64,000 bases of DNA from Kribbella pratensis (GTDB taxonomy: Bacteria > Actinomycetota > Actinomycetes > Propionibacteriales > Kribbellaceae), in contig NZ_SODP01000002.1 in assembly GCF_004365355.1 (NCBI RefSeq), positions 863,838 through 927,837 on the forward strand, given 5' to 3'. The position numbers were made by a program, and so were the translations under genes. Numbering within the stretch: the stretch's first letter is position 1; each line of letters starts with the position of its first letter. The notes beneath the pieces were generated by a model that ran no database searches, was not told the origin of the DNA, and saw only the letters and a list, made by a program, of their open reading frames with translations. Below are positions 60,261-64,000 of this stretch, one piece after another.

Positions 60261-61700
60261 ATGACCGAGAACACCGCTGACACTTCTGCCCCGAAGACCG
60301 CTTCCCACGACAACGAGCCGAGCCAGAAGCTGCGTGCGTTCATGAACTCGGGGTGGGCCGACTCGGAGCGGCACGACCTCGCGCTGAGCGACGTCGGCGT
60401 GTGGGCGGCGAAGCGGCGGGACGCGCTGTCCCAGGCGTTCCCGGGCGAGCGCCTCGTCGTCCCGGCCGGCACGTACAAGGTCCGCTCGAACGACACCGAC
60501 TACGTCTTCCGCCCGCACACCGACTACGTGTGGCTGACCGGCAACCAGACCTCCGACGCGGTCCTGGTCCTCGAGCCGAACGGCACCAGCGGCCACGACT
60601 CGGTGCTGTACTTCCGCCCCCGCGCGGACCGCTCGCAGGGTGAGGAGTTCTGGCGCGACCGGATGTACGGCGAGCTCTGGGCCGGCCGGCGTCCTTCGCT
60701 GACCGAGACCGCCAAGGAGTTCGGTATCGAGACGCGCCACGTCGACCAGCTCGCCGACGCGCTCAAGGGCGACGTACCGACCCGGGTACGGCGTGACGAG
60801 GACGAGTCGATCGCCTACTTACTGACCGGCGCCAAGCTCGACGACCTGCGCGACAACGAGCTCGCCGCGACCCTCTCCGAGCTCCGGCTGGTCAAGGACG
60901 CCTACGAGCTGGAGCAGCTCCGGGACGCCGTCGCGATCACGCACCGCGGGTTCTCCGACGTACTCGCGGAGATGGACAAGGTCCGGCAGTACGGCGAGCG
61001 CTGGATCGAGGGCACGTTCTGGCGCCGGGCACGGGCCGAAGGCAACGATGTCGGCTACACCTCGATCGCCGCGGCCGGTCCGCACGCGACCACCCTGCAC
61101 TGGATCGAGAACGACGGCCCGGTGAACGACGGCACGCTGATGCTGCTCGACATGGGCGTGGAGAACCGGCAGCTGTACACCGCCGACATCACCCGCACGC
61201 TGCCCGTCAACGGCGAGTTCACGCCGCGCCAGCGGGACCTGTACCAACTGGTGCTGGACGCGCAGAACGCCGGGATCGCGGCGCTCAAGCCTGGCGCGGC
61301 GTTCCGCTCCGGGCACGAGGCGGCGATGGAGGTCATCGTGCACGGCCTGGACGCCATGGAGCTGCTGCCGGTGTCGGCCGAGGAGGCGCTCGACCCGGAG
61401 AGCCGCCTGTACCAGCGCTACACGCTGCACGGCGTCAGCCACATGCTCGGCCTCGACGTCCACGACTGCTCCGCGGCCCGCGGCGAGACCTACCGCCAGG
61501 GCAACGTCCAGCCCGGCTACGTCCTCACCGTCGAGCCCGGCCTGTACTTCCAGTCCGACGACCTCACCGTTCCCGAAGACCTCCGAGGCATCGGCATCCG
61601 CATCGAGGACGACGTCCTCATCACCTCGGACGGCACCGAGAACCTCTCGGAGGCCATGCCCCGCACCGTCGAGGGCCTTCAGGAGTGGATGGCGTCCTGA
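60261..61700 (+). CDS. pepP: Aminopeptidase P family protein (Xaa-Pro aminopeptidase)
   Basis: A 479-residue M24B metallopeptidase removing residues before proline. The N-terminal creatinase-like domain starts around residue 60 and the metal site includes LLDMGVENRQLYTADITRT (two Asp), LHGVSHMLGLDVHD (His), VLTVEPGLYF (Glu) and IRIEDDVLI (Glu) in the C-terminal half. The length and layout match PepP. It follows panD by 18 bases on the same strand and may be co-transcribed. Confidence 0.94.
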   Translation: MTENTADTSAPKTASHDNEPSQKLRAFMNSGWADSERHDLALSDVGVWAAKRRDALSQAFPGERLVVPAGTYKVRSNDTDYVFRPHTDYVWLTGNQTSDAVLVLEPNGTSGHDSVLYFRPRADRSQGEEFWRDRMYGELWAGRRPSLTETAKEFGIETRHVDQLADALKGDVPTRVRRDEDESIAYLLTGAKLDDLRDNELAATLSELRLVKDAYELEQLRDAVAITHRGFSDVLAEMDKVRQYGERWIEGTFWRRARAEGNDVGYTSIAAAGPHATTLHWIENDGPVNDGTLMLLDMGVENRQLYTADITRTLPVNGEFTPRQRDLYQLVLDAQNAGIAALKPGAAFRSGHEAAMEVIVHGLDAMELLPVSAEEALDPESRLYQRYTLHGVSHMLGLDVHDCSAARGETYRQGNVQPGYVLTVEPGLYFQSDDLTVPEDLRGIGIRIEDDVLITSDGTENLSEAMPRTVEGLQEWMAS

Positions 61701-61726
61701 CCTGCCGGGTCGCTCGGTGCGTTGTA

Positions 61727-61804
61727 CTACCGGGCGACCCGGAACCGCAGGTCGGTGACGCCGCTTCCGGCCTCGACGACGCGGTCGCGGGTCAGGTTCA
61801 CCGG
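61727..61804 (-). pseudogene. Remnant of a RibD_C/dihydrofolate-reductase-like C-terminus
   Basis: On the minus strand the last 25 codons before TAG read LTRDRVVEAGSGVTDLRFRV and resemble the end of RibD_C-type reductases (pattern RxRxVxxxGVTxLRYRVxR). Upstream of this the frame becomes unrelated Pro/Arg-rich text and runs into the ATPase gene, and no rest of the enzyme is present. I interpret it as a decayed fragment. Similarity is from memory and short. Confidence 0.4.
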
Positions 61805-61839
61805 CGAGCCGCCCGGCCTGCGTGCTGACCACGGATCGA

Positions 61840-64000
61840 CTACGGAATCTGCAGAACGGCGAGTTCGCCGCGGCCCTCGGCGGCACGGTCGGGCAGCAGC
61901 GCCAGAGTGCTGGCCCACTCGAAGCGGGCGCCGAGGTCCTTGAAGGCATCGGCGGCCGCCAGCAGTGCATCGCGGTCGCCTGTGGAGCGGGCTGTCGCGC
62001 GAGTGAGGCAGGCTGCGGCCCAGTCGTTCTCGGCCGCTTCCGGCGCGGTGGCGGCGAGGAGGTCAGGCGCTTCCGGAAGCGCGGCGACGACGGCGAGTTC
62101 CGCGGCGGCGGCTCGTGCGTACGGCGCCCACCAGCGTTCGGAGAACTCCGCGAACGCCCGCCGGACAATGTCGGTCGCCTGCTCGACGGCGCCGAGTTGT
62201 ACGGCGACCCGCGCCCGCGCGAACGTGTACGGAGCTGCCAGCCAGGGCGCGTCCTCCACGTCGGTGCACCGGGCGACCGCGAGCGCCCGTGATTGCCAGA
62301 CGTCGAACAAACCGTCGTCGCGCAGACCGTGCACCATCGCGGCCGCGGACAGGGCAGACGCCATCCACTCGATCGGCGGGGAGCCCGCGCCTTGCCACCG
62401 GTCCCAGAGAGCGTCCGCGTGCTCCACACAAGCGTCGAACTGCCCGGTCAACGCGTAGACCCGGATCATGCGCGGCAGCGAGATGTACGGATGGTCGCCG
62501 ACCGGATCGTCCGGCGCGCCCACGGCCGCGAGCGCCGCGGGCAGGTCGCCGACCGCGGTCGCCGTGGTCGGCGCGACATGGAAGGCGTCGATGATCTCGG
62601 CCGCGGCGTACGGCTCGTGCCGAGGCAGCGGTCCCGCCAACCGCATCCGTTCGACGGCGTACGAGCGCGCGTCGCGCAGCCGTCCCGCGTTCCCGGCGGC
62701 CACGGTCAACGCATCGAGCGCACCCGCGATCAGCACCGGATCACCCGTCCGGCGCGCCGCATCGACGGCCTCCTGGGCAAGCTCCGGATCAGCGCCGATC
62801 CGGCGGCCGCCGTGCTCCCAGGCTTTGGCCGTCGCCAGCAGAGCCGTGACCTGTGAGTCGCCGGGACGTGCGCTGTCCATTGCCTGCTGGAGCAGCGCCT
62901 GACTGCGTTCCCTGGACAGGTCGTACAGCGATCCGGTGGGATACCGGTTCGCGGCGATCACCGCCAGTGCCAGCATCGTCGCCCGAACGTTGCCATCGGC
63001 AACCGCCCGATCGGCCGCGTCGAGCAGCAGTTGGACCCCGGTCTCCGCGTCCGAGATCGCGAGCGTGGCATCGGCCGCCGACCGCAGATCCAGCGCGGCG
63101 GACACACCATCCGGGGCGCGCTCGGCGGCCGCGCGGTAGTGGTCGATGGACTCCTGGAACTCCCGCCTGGCGAACCCGAGATGGCCGAGCGAACGCGCCA
63201 GCCGATGCGCCTCCGGATCCGGCTCCGCGGTCGTCGCCGCGAGCGCGGCCCGGAGATCACCGGCCACTTCGTCGTACGGCTGCTGCCACTCGGCCGCGTC
63301 GAGCCGGCTCTCCAGCGCGGCGGCGGTGTCAGCGGCCCAGCGGATCCAGCGGTCCTCTGCGGCGGCCAGCTCGTCCTCGGTCAGTTGCTCGCGGGCGAAC
63401 TCGCGGATCGTCTCGAGCAGCCGCCAGCGCGATCCCCGGCGTACGGTGAGGCTCTTGTCGGTCAGCCGGCCCAGCAGGTCCGCCACCTCGCCCCGCCCGA
63501 GCTCCGGACTGGTCGCGCTGGCGGCATCCAGATCGAAGCCGCCGACGTAGATGGACAGCCGCCGGAACAGCAGCCGCTCCTGGTCGTCCAGTAACTCGTA
63601 GCTCCAACCGATCACCGCAGCCAGCGACCGGTGCCGGGCGTCCATGCCACGACCGCCCGCCAGCAGCCGGAGCCTGTCGTCGAGCGCGGCCTGCAGGCCA
63701 TCGGCACCGAGCGAGCCGATCCTGGCTGCGGCGAGCTCGATGGCCAGCGGCATGCCGTCCAGCCGCGCGCAGATCTCCGCGAGCTCGTCGGCCGAGGCGG
63801 TGAAAGCCGGGTCGACGGCACGCGCCCGGTCGATGAACAGCTCGGTCGCGGCGTCCAAGGGCGGCAACAGCACGGTCGCCTCCGCGGGTACGCCGAGCCG
63901 CTCCCGGCTGGTCGCGAGAATCGTCACCTCGGGGCAGGTGCGCAGCAGCCGTTCCGCGAGTACAGCGACTTCGTCGACCAGGTGCTCACAGTTGTCGAGG
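61840..64000 (-). CDS. Large LuxR/AfsR-type ATPase regulator, 5' part beyond the window
   Basis: At least 720 residues are visible, reaching the right edge with the frame still open, so the N-terminus is outside. The edge encodes LDNCEHLVDE, the conserved NB-ARC-type sensor before the ATPase end, followed by TILATSRERLG and later DGMPLAIELAAARIGSL, typical of AfsR/LuxR-like STAND regulators. Residues beyond the ATPase form TPR-like helical repeats down to the stop at 61840. The missing N-terminal part probably holds a Walker A site and perhaps a DNA-binding or cyclase domain. The full domain layout cannot be judged here. Confidence 0.88.
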   Translation of the reverse strand, partial: LDNCEHLVDEVAVLAERLLRTCPEVTILATSRERLGVPAEATVLLPPLDAATELFIDRARAVDPAFTASADELAEICARLDGMPLAIELAAARIGSLGADGLQAALDDRLRLLAGGRGMDARHRSLAAVIGWSYELLDDQERLLFRRLSIYVGGFDLDAASATSPELGRGEVADLLGRLTDKSLTVRRGSRWRLLETIREFAREQLTEDELAAAEDRWIRWAADTAAALESRLDAAEWQQPYDEVAGDLRAALAATTAEPDPEAHRLARSLGHLGFARREFQESIDHYRAAAERAPDGVSAALDLRSAADATLAISDAETGVQLLLDAADRAVADGNVRATMLALAVIAANRYPTGSLYDLSRERSQALLQQAMDSARPGDSQVTALLATAKAWEHGGRRIGADPELAQEAVDAARRTGDPVLIAGALDALTVAAGNAGRLRDARSYAVERMRLAGPLPRHEPYAAAEIIDAFHVAPTTATAVGDLPAALAAVGAPDDPVGDHPYISLPRMIRVYALTGQFDACVEHADALWDRWQGAGSPPIEWMASALSAAAMVHGLRDDGLFDVWQSRALAVARCTDVEDAPWLAAPYTFARARVAVQLGAVEQATDIVRRAFAEFSERWWAPYARAAAAELAVVAALPEAPDLLAATAPEAAENDWAAACLTRATARSTGDRDALLAAADAFKDLGARFEWASTLALLPDRAAEGRGELAVLQIP

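Noticed and set aside
1-64000. Mobile elements, CRISPR arrays, tRNA or rRNA genes
   Set aside because: No transposase, integrase, phage protein, regular spacer array or tRNA cloverleaf was noticed when reading the window; this is visual inspection only and tRNAscan or similar was not run.

Overview
This window is a GC-rich chromosomal segment from an actinomycete. The gene families suggest a soil actinobacterium of the Kribbella/Nocardioides type; that placement is from general knowledge and no search was run. Supporting signs are the DUF3263 and LytR_C genes, several likely leaderless promoters with TANNNT -10 boxes, many 4-bp ATGA/GTGA gene overlaps, carbohydrate ABC importers without their own ATPase, and an alternative cysteine-free ribosomal protein S18. 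I saw no rRNA, tRNA, insertion sequence, phage gene or CRISPR array. Almost every base lies in or beside an intact gene.

Region by region. 0-3.4 kb: a minus-strand sugar ABC importer (binding lipoprotein plus two permeases). 3.7-8.1 kb: a B12-binding protein, a lipase-like hydrolase, an M23 cell-wall peptidase and a DUF6886/LanC-like gene pair. 8.1-10.5 kb: a quinone-oxidoreductase-like gene and its neighbouring TetR regulator, with a striking array of 13-bp operators. 10.5-16.7 kb: a glycosyltransferase (possible CTG start) overlapping a PcrA/UvrD helicase, a tandem clpP pair and a serine hydrolase. 16.7-21.1 kb: a PIG-L deacetylase, an alpha/beta hydrolase, a bidirectional terminator, aminopeptidase C, zinc-independent S18 behind a Zur box, and a lone oligopeptide permease. 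21.1-26.6 kb: a PspC-type two-component system facing a PspC membrane protein, then a Cmx/CmrA-like drug exporter with a candidate leader-peptide attenuator, and a cold-shock protein. 26.6-28.3 kb: an EgtD-like methyltransferase coupled to a membrane protein.

28.4-41.3 kb is a catabolic or sensory locus: a secreted beta-propeller protein, a second ATPase-less ABC importer, an LLM flavin oxidoreductase, an enolase-superfamily enzyme, a DapA-like lyase and a sensor/winged-helix regulator. Four copies of one palindrome (core CGGTC-NT-GACCG, exact at 37.6 kb) sit in the promoter regions of these genes, so I infer a local regulon controlled by the regulator at its right end. Three unrelated membrane-protein genes interrupt it.

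41.4-48.5 kb carries a Gln-rich membrane protein, a nitrilase, a zinc alcohol dehydrogenase, a threonine-synthase-like enzyme fused in operon with a diglycine-ended ThiS/MoaD-like sulfur carrier under a clear SAM-I riboswitch, a cation antiporter and an AlkA-like glycosylase. The riboswitch operon suggests protein-thiocarboxylate-dependent sulfur assimilation, possibly homocysteine formation, and is the most interesting system here. 48.4-55.6 kb holds trehalose synthesis genes split between two divergent operons (DUF3263-LytR_C-otsB and amidase-Gfo/Idh-otsA-FGGY kinase). 55.7-64 kb has a second two-component system overlapping by 95 bp, an MMPL exporter, panD, an aminopeptidase P, a short gene remnant, and the 3' part of a large LuxR/AfsR-type ATPase that runs off the right edge.
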